In this document: positions 41,159-50,587 of the stretch, one piece after another | How the letters are laid out: the number at the start of each line of letters is the position of its first letter | How positions within the stretch are numbered: position 1 is the first letter of the stretch | From: Candidatus Kapaibacterium sp. | Lineage (GTDB): Bacteria; Bacteroidota; Ignavibacteria; Kapaibacteriales; UBA2268 | DNA length: 50,587 bases | Reading direction: 5' to 3' | Assembly: GCA_937995785.1 (NCBI GenBank) | Contig: CALKJQ010000013.1 | Coordinates: 1-50,587, forward strand | Position numbers and translations under genes: made by a program | Notes under the pieces: generated by a model | Seen by the model: the letters and a program-made list of their open reading frames with translations, nothing else | Databases searched by the model: none | Told to the model about the DNA's origin: nothing

Positions 41159-41968
41159 ATGTGGATAAACGAGATTACGTCGGAGGATAAAGAACAACAA
41201 TCTCTCCTTAAATCAAATTGTGCTCTCCCAAAACATATTGGGATAATTATGGATGGAAATGGCAGGTGGGCTGAACAAAGAAATTGGAATAGGCTGGAGG
41301 GTCATCGAATGGGCATCGAAAGCGTTAGGGACATAGTGAAAGCCTCATCCCAACTTGGAATTGAATATTTAACCCTTTATTCATTTTCTATTGAAAATTG
41401 GAATCGACCCGCCGAAGAGGTTAACGGCTTGATGCAATTATTAGAGTATTATCTTCGTAAAGAAATTTCAGATCTCCACAAAAACAATGTGAGAATAAAG
41501 ACAATCGGAAAGACAACATCTCTTCCATTAGTTGTCCAAAATTTATTATTCGAAGGTATCGAAAAAACTAAACACAACACCGGCTTGACCCTAACGCTTG
41601 CACTCAGTTACAGTGCAAGATGGGATATCGCCCGAGCAACTCAACTGATAGCAATGGATTACAAGTTAGGAAAAATTACCCCTGAAGAGATTAATGAGAA
41701 AAATTTCTCGAAATATCTCACAACAAAAGATTTGCCAGATGTTGATTTACTTATACGAACTTCGGGAGAATTACGTCTCAGCAATTTTATGTTATGGGAA
41801 ATGGCATACGGAGAGATTTATATCACAGATAAATACTGGCCCGATTTTCGTCGGGACGAGCTATATAAAGCCATTAAAAGTTTTTCGGGACGCGAAAGAA
41901 GATTTGGAAGAATCGGCAAACAAGTTGCCAAATCAAATATCAAATCAAAAGTTAGACAATGGAATTGA
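41159..41968 (+). CDS. uppS: isoprenyl transferase / undecaprenyl diphosphate synthase
   Basis: 'HIGIIMDGNGRWAEQRNWNRLEGHRMG', 'YLTLYSFSIENWNRP', 'DLLIRTSGELRLSNFMLWEMAYGEIY'. Confidence 0.95.
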   Translation: MWINEITSEDKEQQSLLKSNCALPKHIGIIMDGNGRWAEQRNWNRLEGHRMGIESVRDIVKASSQLGIEYLTLYSFSIENWNRPAEEVNGLMQLLEYYLRKEISDLHKNNVRIKTIGKTTSLPLVVQNLLFEGIEKTKHNTGLTLTLALSYSARWDIARATQLIAMDYKLGKITPEEINEKNFSKYLTTKDLPDVDLLIRTSGELRLSNFMLWEMAYGEIYITDKYWPDFRRDELYKAIKSFSGRERRFGRIGKQVAKSNIKSKVRQWN

Positions 41969-41970
41969 GA

Positions 41971-44331
41971 ATGAGGATAACAGCATTTATTTTCATATTC
42001 TTGCTTACTTTTTCAATTGGCAATTCACAATTACTAAATACTCAAAGCGAACAAAATAAGCCTATGATAATTGCCGGAGTGAGTGTGGAAGGTAATAATT
42101 TTGTTTCTGCCGAGACGATTATCTCGCTCTCGGGTTTGCGAGTTGGAGATGTGATTAATACAATAAACGAAACCAAAATTCAAAATGCAGTTTTTAATCT
42201 TTGGAAAAGAAAACAGTTTAAAAAGGTTGATATCGTTGTTGATAGAGTAACCGAACAAGGTATATTCCTTTTGATTAAAGTTCAGGAATTCCCACGATTG
42301 AACGAAATTTACATTAAAGATAATGATAAAATTAGTACCAAGGATATCATTAAAGTGATTGCAAAATCCAAAGGGGAAATTATTACCAATTACGATACTG
42401 CATTAATCAATCAAAGAATAAAAAAGTTATATACCGAAGAAGGTTTACTCCACGCTCAAATTTCGAGCGACATTCGTTATACTGAATTAAAGAATTATAT
42501 TGACCTAAATATATTTATCAACGAAGGAACAAAGTTTAAAGTTAATTCAATCAATGTTGTTGGAAATTCGTTGATTGATGCCGACGATTTGGTTGGAGCT
42601 ATGGAAGAAACCTCTGTTGTTCCTTGGTGGAAATTCTGGAAATCGGGTAAATTTGATGAGAAAAAGTATCAAGATGATAAGAAATTATTAATAAATTTCT
42701 ATAAGTCCAAGGGATTTATCGATGCAGATATTGTTAAAGATACGATTACATACGATTTGGATAAAGGTAAAGTGGATATAACAATTAATGTTTACGAAGG
42801 AAATCGTTTCTATATTCGCAATATAAAAATTGAAGGAAATACGGTTTATTCAGATGAGATTATTACACGTCGATTAGATTTTAGGACGGGTGATGTTTAT
42901 GATGTTGAGAAAATGAAAAAGAATTTAGAGGCTAACCAAGACCAAACTGATGCCGCCTCGCTGTATCTCGATAACGGTTATTTGCAAGCACGATTGTTGC
43001 CCGAAGCTAAAAGAGTTGGACAAGATTCTATCGATTTAACAATACTTGTCTACGAAGGTTCTCGCTATAAAATTGGAAAAGTCGATATCGTCGGGAATAC
43101 CAAAACCAAAGATAAGGTAATTCGGCGAGAACTCTATACCCGCCCTGGAGAATATTTTGACCGATCGGCTATCATTCGAAGTGTGAGAGCCTTAGGAGCA
43201 ATGAATTACTTTAATCCCGAAAAATTACGACCCGATGTGAAGCCTTCTGAGGTCGATAACACAAGCGTCGACGTTGTATATCAAGTTGAAGAGCGTTCCA
43301 CCGATACTTTCAATGCCTCAATTGGTTTTGCAGGAACATTTGGATTAACGGGATCGATTGGTTTTTCGTTTAATAATTTTTCTTTACTTGAGCCTTTGCA
43401 AGGAGGTTCGGGGCAAGTATTTAATTTTAATTGGGAATTCGGTCAGTTTTCACGATACCAAACATTCTCGGTTGGATTCACTGAACCTTGGTTGAACAAT
43501 GAACCTACAACTATCGGTTTTAATTTATTCGACACACGTTATTCCTATTATTTTGATATGAGAAGAACGGGTGCTACATTAAATTTAGGACGAAGATTCC
43601 GCTGGCCCGATGATTATTGGCGAGGGGATTGGAGCTTAAGATGGATGTATAACGATGTTGGTGCGGGTTCTTCATCATATTTTATTTCAGGAACCGAAAT
43701 ATCAATTTCGCAGAGATACTCCCGTATAAGTATAAACAACCAATTTTTTCCATCTGTTGGTTCGCGGTTTTCGTTGAGTAATGATTTTGCAATGGGAGCA
43801 CTTGGAATTGGCAAAACTGATTATTTTAAAACAGAATTAACTTTTGATTCGTTTACTCCCGTATTTAGCATCGAAGGAATAGATCGATTAGTGTTTATGC
43901 TTTCGACCAAATGGGGATATATCAATGGTTTTAAATCAGACTCGACTATCCCGCCAATTGAAAGATTCTATATGGGAGGTAATGGATTAAGTGGTTGGGG
44001 AGTAACACCATTGCGTGGATATCAGGACAGATCAATTGGAAGTGATGCTGGTAGTTATGTTTTAGCAAAATATACAGCAGAACTCCGTTTTGCGATTTCG
44101 ATGGATCCAATGCCCATATATATTTATGCATTTGCAGAAGCAGGTAATGTTTGGAACAAATTTTCCCGAATGGATCCATTCGAATTAAAACGATCAGCTG
44201 GTTTGGGAGTGCACTTATTCATCAATCCAATAGGTATGCTTGGATTTAGCTATGGCTATGGATTCGATCCAACTGTTGGCTCCAAATCACCATCTGGATG
44301 GCAATTTTTATTTCATTTAGGTCAACAATAA
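41971..44331 (+). CDS. bamA: outer membrane protein assembly factor BamA
   Basis: Signal peptide, repeated POTRA units ('IKIEGNTVYSDEIITRRLDFRTGDVYD', 'VDIVGNTKTKDKVIRRELYTRPGEYFD'), C-terminal Omp85 barrel. Confidence 0.95.
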   Translation: MRITAFIFIFLLTFSIGNSQLLNTQSEQNKPMIIAGVSVEGNNFVSAETIISLSGLRVGDVINTINETKIQNAVFNLWKRKQFKKVDIVVDRVTEQGIFLLIKVQEFPRLNEIYIKDNDKISTKDIIKVIAKSKGEIITNYDTALINQRIKKLYTEEGLLHAQISSDIRYTELKNYIDLNIFINEGTKFKVNSINVVGNSLIDADDLVGAMEETSVVPWWKFWKSGKFDEKKYQDDKKLLINFYKSKGFIDADIVKDTITYDLDKGKVDITINVYEGNRFYIRNIKIEGNTVYSDEIITRRLDFRTGDVYDVEKMKKNLEANQDQTDAASLYLDNGYLQARLLPEAKRVGQDSIDLTILVYEGSRYKIGKVDIVGNTKTKDKVIRRELYTRPGEYFDRSAIIRSVRALGAMNYFNPEKLRPDVKPSEVDNTSVDVVYQVEERSTDTFNASIGFAGTFGLTGSIGFSFNNFSLLEPLQGGSGQVFNFNWEFGQFSRYQTFSVGFTEPWLNNEPTTIGFNLFDTRYSYYFDMRRTGATLNLGRRFRWPDDYWRGDWSLRWMYNDVGAGSSSYFISGTEISISQRYSRISINNQFFPSVGSRFSLSNDFAMGALGIGKTDYFKTELTFDSFTPVFSIEGIDRLVFMLSTKWGYINGFKSDSTIPPIERFYMGGNGLSGWGVTPLRGYQDRSIGSDAGSYVLAKYTAELRFAISMDPMPIYIYAFAEAGNVWNKFSRMDPFELKRSAGLGVHLFINPIGMLGFSYGYGFDPTVGSKSPSGWQFLFHLGQQ

Positions 44332-44356
44332 TTAATAAAAATATAGGTAAATTATT

Positions 44357-44902
44357 ATGAAAAAAACAATTATTTTAGGAGCAATTGCAATCTTTTTTGT
44401 AGCTTTCCTCACTCAGTATCAACTTAATGCCCAAGCAAAAGATGCTGGATTAAAATTCGGTGTTGTAGATATCGAAACTATTCTTAAAGAAATGCCCGAA
44501 GCCATCGATGCCGATAAAAAATTAAAGGAAATTGGTACAAAATGGCAAGATACATTGATTACTATGAAAAAAGATTTTGATGATAGAATCCAAAAATATC
44601 AAAAACAAAAATCCTTAATGAACACTGAGCAACAAACCAAAGAGGAAGAATCTCTGCAATCTTTACAGATGAAAATGATGCAATATCAAGAACAAAAATT
44701 TGGAAATTCTGGTGAACTTAATCTAACTCGAGAAAAGTTTTTGGAACCCATACGTATCAAGGTACGGAATGCAATCCAAAAAGTCGCAAAAGATGAGAAA
44801 CTTTCGTTAGTTCTCGACAAAGGTAATCCTGCGGTTCTTTATTTTGAAGATAAATTCGATTTAACCTTCAAAGTTTTGGATGTAATAAAGAGAGGACAAT
44901 AA
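44357..44902 (+). CDS. OmpH/Skp family periplasmic chaperone, copy 1
   Basis: Signal peptide, 'KFGVVDIETILKEMPEA', coiled coil, 'LSLVLDKGNPAVLYFEDKFDLTFKVL'. Confidence 0.88.
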   Translation: MKKTIILGAIAIFFVAFLTQYQLNAQAKDAGLKFGVVDIETILKEMPEAIDADKKLKEIGTKWQDTLITMKKDFDDRIQKYQKQKSLMNTEQQTKEEESLQSLQMKMMQYQEQKFGNSGELNLTREKFLEPIRIKVRNAIQKVAKDEKLSLVLDKGNPAVLYFEDKFDLTFKVLDVIKRGQ

Positions 44903-44947
44903 AAAATATACTCTTTCCGAATTATTTTAATTATTAGAAGTCTTAAT

Positions 44948-45631
44948 ATGAAAAAATTAGCAATTTTTAGCTTGATATTCTTAATAACCGCTATGTCGGT
45001 TTTTTCTCAAAGAGTGGCATTTATCAATTCGAATATGATCCGTTCCAAGTTTTCGGAGTCCCAACAAGCCGAGCAAAGAGTACGTTCTTTTGTTGATGAG
45101 TGGAAACGCGAAATCAGCATTATGCAAAAGAATATTGATAATCTTGAATTCGAAATAAGTAAAAATCGTCTTATTTGGACTGAAGAAGAAAAAGGTAATA
45201 AGGAAAAAGAACTTAGGGAAATTCGCGAACAAAATGATGGCTATGCCAAAGCAAAGTTTGCTCCAAATGGCGAATATGATATGATCGTTCGTCAAATAAT
45301 GTTACCCGTCGATCAAAAAATTGCTGCTGCCGTCCAAAAAGTTGCTAATCAAAAAAACTTCGATATTGTTTTCGACCAAAGCATACAACCCCTTGCTTAC
45401 GTTAATTTTAAATACGATTTAACTCTCGATGTTCTCAAAGAATTAGGTGTGGATATTAGCGATATGGAAAAAGAACTACAAGAGAAAATTCAGAAAGACC
45501 CCGCAAACCAAAAGAAGGAAACAGTGCAACCCCGTCGTGTTTCTCGAACCAAAAAGCCACAACAAGAGCAAGAGATGGAGCGTCCCGACGAAAACAAACC
45601 AATTGAATTTTCGCAACCCGAGAAAAAATAG
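44948..45631 (+). CDS. OmpH/Skp family periplasmic chaperone, copy 2
   Basis: 'RVAFINSNMIRSKFSESQQAEQRV', coiled coil, 'FDIVFDQSIQPLAYVNFKYDLTLDVL'. Confidence 0.88.
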   Translation: MKKLAIFSLIFLITAMSVFSQRVAFINSNMIRSKFSESQQAEQRVRSFVDEWKREISIMQKNIDNLEFEISKNRLIWTEEEKGNKEKELREIREQNDGYAKAKFAPNGEYDMIVRQIMLPVDQKIAAAVQKVANQKNFDIVFDQSIQPLAYVNFKYDLTLDVLKELGVDISDMEKELQEKIQKDPANQKKETVQPRRVSRTKKPQQEQEMERPDENKPIEFSQPEKK

Positions 45632-45632
45632 T

Positions 45633-46655
45633 ATGAAAATTAATGAGATTATAGAACTTACAAGAGCCGAACTGATTGGAAATACAACCCAAGACATCTG
45701 TTCTTTGAATAGAATAGAATATGCTGGCATTGGTGAAATTACCTTTTATGCAAAAGAGAAATATTTAACTTATTTGCAAACATCGAATGCAACTGCAATA
45801 TTAGTTCCTTCAGATTGGAAAGATAGTCCCAAAGAAAATCAAGTTTTTCTTAAAGTTCCAGATCCCTATGGTGCTTTCCTTCAATTAGTTCTTTTTTTTG
45901 ATAGTAGAAGAAAAAGAGATTTGCAAGGTATACATTCAACTGCAATAATCGAGTCTTCGGCACAATTGAGTGATAATGTATTCATTGGATCGAATTGTTA
46001 TATTGGAGACAATGTTATAATAGGTGAGAATACTATAATTTATTCAAATTCAGTAATTGAGCGAAATTCTTTTATTGGCAATAACACCATAATCTATCCT
46101 AATGTATCAATTTATGAGGATACCAAAATAGGTGATAGATGTATAATACATTCAGGGGCAGTAATTGGTTCTGATGGTTTTGGATTTATTGAAAATTCCG
46201 ATAAATCATTTACCAAAATCCCCCAAATCGGGAATGTAGTAATTGAAGACGAGGTCGAAATTGGTGCTAATACAACTATTGATCGAGCTTTTGTTGGTTC
46301 GACGATTATTCGCAAAGGAACAAAATTAGATAATTTAATACAAATTGCACACAACGACGATATTGGAGAAAATACCGCAATGGCTGCACAAGTTGGTGTA
46401 TCGGGTACAGTTAAAATTGGAAATCGAGTGCGACTTGGTGGTCAAGCAGGAATTGCGGGTCATTTAGAAATTGGAGATGATGTTATAATACTCGCACAAT
46501 CAGGTGTTCCGAGTTCAATAACCCAACCTGGTGTCTACGTTGGTTCTCCACCTCGCAATAAAATGCACGCTTTTAAAATAGAAGCAGTAATCAACAATCT
46601 ACCCGAAATGTATAAAGATATTAAACGAATTAAAAACAAACTCGAATTAGATTGA
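45633..46655 (+). CDS. lpxD: UDP-3-O-(3-hydroxyacyl)glucosamine N-acyltransferase
   Basis: Left-handed beta-helix hexapeptide repeats; 'GSDGFGFIENSDKSFTKIPQIGNVVIEDEVEIGANTTIDRA', 'QVGVSGTVKIGNRVRLGGQAGIAGH'. Start refined from 45447. Confidence 0.95.
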   Translation: MKINEIIELTRAELIGNTTQDICSLNRIEYAGIGEITFYAKEKYLTYLQTSNATAILVPSDWKDSPKENQVFLKVPDPYGAFLQLVLFFDSRRKRDLQGIHSTAIIESSAQLSDNVFIGSNCYIGDNVIIGENTIIYSNSVIERNSFIGNNTIIYPNVSIYEDTKIGDRCIIHSGAVIGSDGFGFIENSDKSFTKIPQIGNVVIEDEVEIGANTTIDRAFVGSTIIRKGTKLDNLIQIAHNDDIGENTAMAAQVGVSGTVKIGNRVRLGGQAGIAGHLEIGDDVIILAQSGVPSSITQPGVYVGSPPRNKMHAFKIEAVINNLPEMYKDIKRIKNKLELD

Positions 46656-47420
46656 TTATAGATTCATTGTAAGTAATGTTCTGGGAGTTATTATCGCAAG
46701 ATAGTAACTCCTTTTTTCTTTTGGATACGGTTTATAATAATCTTGGGATGTTAAAGCGATACAGTAATCTATGTATGGATGATTGTTTTGCAATTCGTGC
46801 AATATTGCCATAGCTTCTGAGAAATCCTCGAATATTTGTAGAATATTTAAATTATCGATAGTCAATACTAATGGTTCCAAATTCAAACAAAATGCAAAAT
46901 AAGAGTCTTTGGCAGCCAATTGAAGGTCGTTATTTTTGATTATTGTTTGTATTGAAACGACTGGTATTCCATAACTCTCAATCTTTTTGGCAGCAATACT
47001 TGATATATCTATGATTCTTTTTCTAACAAACGGACCACGATCATTAATCAGTACTAATGTTGATTTATTATTGTTTGCATTTGTAACTTTAACAATCGAT
47101 CCAAAGGGAAGTGAGCGGTGAGCAGCGGTATACTTATTAGATAAAAATATTTCTCCGCTGGATGTTTTCCGGCTATGAAATTTTTTGCCATAGTAAGATG
47201 ATATTCCCGTTTGTGAATATTGAAGTTGTTCTGTTAAGCTTATATTTTGTTCTGCTATTTCAATTTCTCGTTCTTTTAGAATTAATTCTTCTGAAAACTT
47301 GAGAGGAAGATCGGTATAATCTTCTGCTTGGGTTATAAGGATAACAGATAAAATGAAAAGAACTGTAAAGGCAAATACCTTTGTGAATTTATAAAAGTAT
47401 CGATTTATTTTTGAAAACAT
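46656..47420 (-). CDS. rlpA: RlpA-like septal ring lytic transglycosylase family protein
   Basis: 'GISSYYGKKFHSRKTSSGEIF...AAHRSLPFGSIVKVTNANNNKSTLVLINDRGPFVRKRIIDIS'. Confidence 0.85.
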   Translation of the reverse strand: MFSKINRYFYKFTKVFAFTVLFILSVILITQAEDYTDLPLKFSEELILKEREIEIAEQNISLTEQLQYSQTGISSYYGKKFHSRKTSSGEIFLSNKYTAAHRSLPFGSIVKVTNANNNKSTLVLINDRGPFVRKRIIDISSIAAKKIESYGIPVVSIQTIIKNNDLQLAAKDSYFAFCLNLEPLVLTIDNLNILQIFEDFSEAMAILHELQNNHPYIDYCIALTSQDYYKPYPKEKRSYYLAIITPRTLLTMNL

Positions 47421-47715
47421 TCTGTTCCGAATTTATTTAACATAAAAATTTGTAAATATTTTGCCCCCAAAAACCTCCTTATGCTTTTTAGTTTGAATAA
47501 AAATACAAAAACTCAAGTGTGCAAAATAATAAAAATAAACGATTTAACAAAAAAAATGTTGTTTTAAAGAATAATAATTATTAATTAAGATGTTTTTTTG
47601 CAAACCAATTTTTTTCGAGAACAATGGAATTATAGCAACCTTTAATCCTTTTTGATATAATTGGAATTTAAAATAGTATATTAAAAAGGTTAAGAATCAC
47701 ATAAAAACCGAAATT

Positions 47716-48465
47716 CTATTCTTTATTTTCTTTACCCATAAAGGCTTTAAGAAAATCGATAGGAACAGGAAATACAATAGTTGAATTTTTTTCGGTAGCA
47801 ATATCCGACAATGTTTGCAAAAATCTCAATTGTAAAGCCGTAGGGTGTTTCTCGATTAATTGTGCTGCTTCGGTCAGCTTGTTGGCTGCTTGGAATTCAC
47901 CATCTGCATTAATAACTTTGGAACGTCTCTCTCGTTCGGCTTCAGCTTGGCGAGCCATAGCACGCTGCATTTCCAATGGCAAATCAATTTGTTTTAATTC
48001 CACCGAAGTTACCTTAACTCCCCAAGGTTCGGTGCTTTCGTCGATAATTTGTTGTAATTTATGATTTATCGATTCGCGTTCAGAAAGGATTTCGTCCAAA
48101 TCACTCTGACCCAATATGCTTCTTAAAGTCGTTTGTCCGATTTGATTGGTAGCATAAAGGTAATTTTCAACTTCAACTATTGCTTTGGAAGGATGAACAA
48201 CTTTAAAATAAAGCACAGCATTAACTTTGATGGATATATTGTCCTTAGTGATTACATCTTGTGGAGCAATATCTAAAGTAATCGTTCTAAGGCTTATTTT
48301 TACCATTCTGTCGATAAAGGGTATTAGTAGGAATAATCCCGGACCTTTGACTCCTATCAATCTACCCAATCGAAAAACGACTGCTCTTTCGTATTCTGCG
48401 GCAATTTTAATCGTAGAAAATAGAATAAAAGCAATAAGAATAAGTAATACTATGGATGTTTCCAT
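47716..48465 (-). CDS. slipin (SPFH/band 7 stomatin-like protein)
   Basis: '[65 protein letters not shown]', '[20 protein letters not shown]'. Confidence 0.93.
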   Translation of the reverse strand: METSIVLLILIAFILFSTIKIAAEYERAVVFRLGRLIGVKGPGLFLLIPFIDRMVKISLRTITLDIAPQDVITKDNISIKVNAVLYFKVVHPSKAIVEVENYLYATNQIGQTTLRSILGQSDLDEILSERESINHKLQQIIDESTEPWGVKVTSVELKQIDLPLEMQRAMARQAEAERERRSKVINADGEFQAANKLTEAAQLIEKHPTALQLRFLQTLSDIATEKNSTIVFPVPIDFLKAFMGKENKE

Positions 48466-48520
48466 TAATCCTCCAATTTTATTTGCAAATTAAGAAATAA
48501 TTATAAATTATATGCTTTAG

Positions 48521-49966
48521 TTAAATTTTTTTAACCAATCGGGCGGCAAAAGCACCATCGCAACTATGTCGATGAGGAAAAGTCTGCATCATTCCATCAG
48601 TACAAACTTTTTCGGGTAAATATTTTTCGGCAGGGTCTAACTCAAAATCCAGATGCTTTTCCAGAAAATATTTTATATTATCTGCATTTTCTTCGGGTTC
48701 GATAGTGCAAGTGGAATAGAGCAAAACCCCACCGGGTTTGACCATTTCGGCCGCATTGTCAATTATTGTTTTTTGGATTTTACTCAATTTTATTATATCC
48801 TCGCTTTCGCGTTTCCATTTGATGTCGGGCTTTTTGGAAATTGTCCCTAAACCAGTACAAGGAACGTCAGCAAAAACCAAATCGAATTGTTCGTCGGAAT
48901 CAAATTCGGCAGCATCGGCAGCCAAAGTTTGGATTATACTAATTCCTAATCTTTGGGCACCTTCTTCAATGGATTTTAATTTGGATGGATATTTATCCAT
49001 AGCAATAATCTCTCCTTCATTTTCCATTAGTTGTGCGATATAAAAGGATTTACCACCAGGAGCTGCACAAACATCAGCCACTTTCATCCCCGGTTTAGGG
49101 GTTGCAAGGTGGACAGCTAAGGAAGCACTTGGATCTTGAATTGCTATTTCGCCATTATGAAAGAATTCAGTGTCGAAAATATTAATTTTTGGATTGAAAA
49201 TCATTAAGGTATCAGTGTGATAGGAATAAGGTTTGTAGATTAATTCATTTGTATCCATAAACTTTTTGAATTCTATGCCATCGGATTTTAACCGATTAAT
49301 TCTTGCTGGAATATAAGGACGCTTATTCATAGCTATTAGCATTTTCTCAGTATCTTCCTTGCCTTGGTAATCAACCCATTTCTTTATTAACCATTTTGGA
49401 AATGAATAAATCACAGATAAGTAGTAGTAAGGGTCGTCGGTGATCTCAGGAAATCTAATGTTATCTATGTTTCGTAGAATATTTCGTAATACTCCGTTAA
49501 CTAAGCCCGCAGTTTTTTCACCTTGAACTGTCTTGACAATTTCTACTGTCTCGTAAATAGCCACAGGGTGTGGAATTTTGGTTAAATATAAGATTTGATA
49601 TAAACCCACCCGCATAGCATTCTTAACCCAATTTAAATTTTTTTGGAAATCGCCATGATAAAATCCAGTAAGTATCCAATCCAATTTAGCTCGCCATCTT
49701 ATCACTCCATTAACTATTTCAGTCAATAATGCTTTATCAAATTTATTGAATATTTCCTTCTTGAATTCGGCATTTAATAATTTATCGAGATATGCATCAC
49801 TTCTTTCATATCGATTTAAAATTTTTACTGCAGAATATCGGACGTTGTAATTCCGTTTGGGATTTGGATTATCTTCATTATTAGAATTATCATAGTTATT
49901 TTTATCAATATCCACAATTTTATCTTTTATTTCGTTATTAGTTGGGTCAGAAATATTATCATTCAT
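48521..49966 (-). CDS. rsmB: 16S rRNA (cytosine(967)-C(5))-methyltransferase
   Basis: N-terminal NusB-like domain, 'VADVCAAPGGKSFYIAQLM', 'DLVFADVPCTGLGTISKKPDIKW', 'LLYSTCTIEPEEN'. Confidence 0.95.
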   Translation of the reverse strand: MNDNISDPTNNEIKDKIVDIDKNNYDNSNNEDNPNPKRNYNVRYSAVKILNRYERSDAYLDKLLNAEFKKEIFNKFDKALLTEIVNGVIRWRAKLDWILTGFYHGDFQKNLNWVKNAMRVGLYQILYLTKIPHPVAIYETVEIVKTVQGEKTAGLVNGVLRNILRNIDNIRFPEITDDPYYYLSVIYSFPKWLIKKWVDYQGKEDTEKMLIAMNKRPYIPARINRLKSDGIEFKKFMDTNELIYKPYSYHTDTLMIFNPKINIFDTEFFHNGEIAIQDPSASLAVHLATPKPGMKVADVCAAPGGKSFYIAQLMENEGEIIAMDKYPSKLKSIEEGAQRLGISIIQTLAADAAEFDSDEQFDLVFADVPCTGLGTISKKPDIKWKRESEDIIKLSKIQKTIIDNAAEMVKPGGVLLYSTCTIEPEENADNIKYFLEKHLDFELDPAEKYLPEKVCTDGMMQTFPHRHSCDGAFAARLVKKI

Positions 49967-49981
49967 AAATAATCCACAAAA

Positions 49982-50587
49982 ATGAATAAGTTAAACATTT
50001 TAAATACGTTAATAACACTGTTTTTATTGTTTTTAATTGTTACTTTCTCTACTTCATTAACAAAAGCACAAGTTATTGAAAGTCCAATTTCTCCATATCA
50101 AGTTATTGTTCATGACTGGGAAATAGGATTTTTTGTGGGTATTGGAGCAAATTATAATTCGGGTAATTATGCCGCAGATTGCCCCGAATGTATTTTTGAT
50201 GATGTGTCGAAACTAGGATATACTATTGGAATTAAAACAGATTATCAATTGTCGAAAAGTATTTTCGTTGGTGCATCAATGGGATATGAAGATTTGTCTG
50301 TTCAAGGTGCATTTCGAAGAATAGAAAGCGTATCACTCGAGCGAGTTGATGGTACGAAAATATCCGTGCCTATTGAATTTCGGCATACATCAGATTTCCA
50401 AATCGGAACTATAACATTAATGCCAAATATTACCTATCGTATCGACAGGTTTTTGGATTTTCGATTAGGATTATATACAGATTTTGCTTTTAAAAACAAA
50501 TTCATTCATAACAAAGAACTATTAACTAAAAGTGTAATACTTCCCGATGGCGAAAAAGTATCCGTTGAAATTTCCCAACAGAAAAGT
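49982..50587 (+). CDS. outer-membrane beta-barrel protein (OmpA N-terminal-like), 3'-truncated by the window edge
   Basis: ATG 49982 opens 202 codons without a stop: MNKLNILNTLITLFLLFLIVTFSTSLTKAQ...EIGFFVGIGANYNSGNYAADCPECIFDD... It is absent from the ORF track because no stop falls in the window. Confidence 0.75.
   Translation, partial: MNKLNILNTLITLFLLFLIVTFSTSLTKAQVIESPISPYQVIVHDWEIGFFVGIGANYNSGNYAADCPECIFDDVSKLGYTIGIKTDYQLSKSIFVGASMGYEDLSVQGAFRRIESVSLERVDGTKISVPIEFRHTSDFQIGTITLMPNITYRIDRFLDFRLGLYTDFAFKNKFIHNKELLTKSVILPDGEKVSVEISQQKS

Noticed and set aside
47638-47696. Possible pairing AACCTTT ... AAAAAGGTT downstream of the slipin gene
   Set aside because: Short AT-rich arms with a very long loop; not convincing.

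Overview
AT-rich 50.6 kb chromosomal window, most likely from a Bacteroidota/Chlorobiota (FCB) relative: a T9SS type A sorting domain, TAnnTTTG promoter -7 elements and an uppS-bamA-skp-skp-lpxD envelope operon all point that way. Most genes are ordinary housekeeping: accBC-gcvH, rho, ftsY, tsaC, recF-DUF721-gyrB, nrfHA, nadK, nuoF, the bam/lpx operon, rlpA, slipin and rsmB, plus one tRNA-Cys. The accessory content consists of: (i) a seven-gene cassette (about 7068-13658) combining a GT-B-like protein, an SpsF-type cytidylyltransferase, split transketolase subunits, a GSA-aminomutase-like PLP enzyme, a PtmA-like SDR and a SAF-less NeuB-type synthase, which looks like a pathway to an unusual CMP-activated ulosonic acid; (ii) a decayed ORF between a DUF2130 gene and a DNA methyltransferase, probably a restriction-modification remnant; (iii) a T9SS-exported protein next to a Cys-rich secreted protein, with an intervening perfect hairpin and a compositionally distinct intergenic patch. 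The most interesting non-coding signal is a four-fold, 11-bp-phased TTAAC repeat placed exactly 15 bp before a TAnnTTT -7 element. It lies upstream of the PhoB/PhoP-like response regulator (25880-25935) and again upstream of the sugar cassette (6961-7016), with a weaker copy before rho (13806-13861). This suggests a Pho-box-like regulon linking the two-component system to surface-glycan synthesis. Everything here was read by eye; no database search or computation was run.
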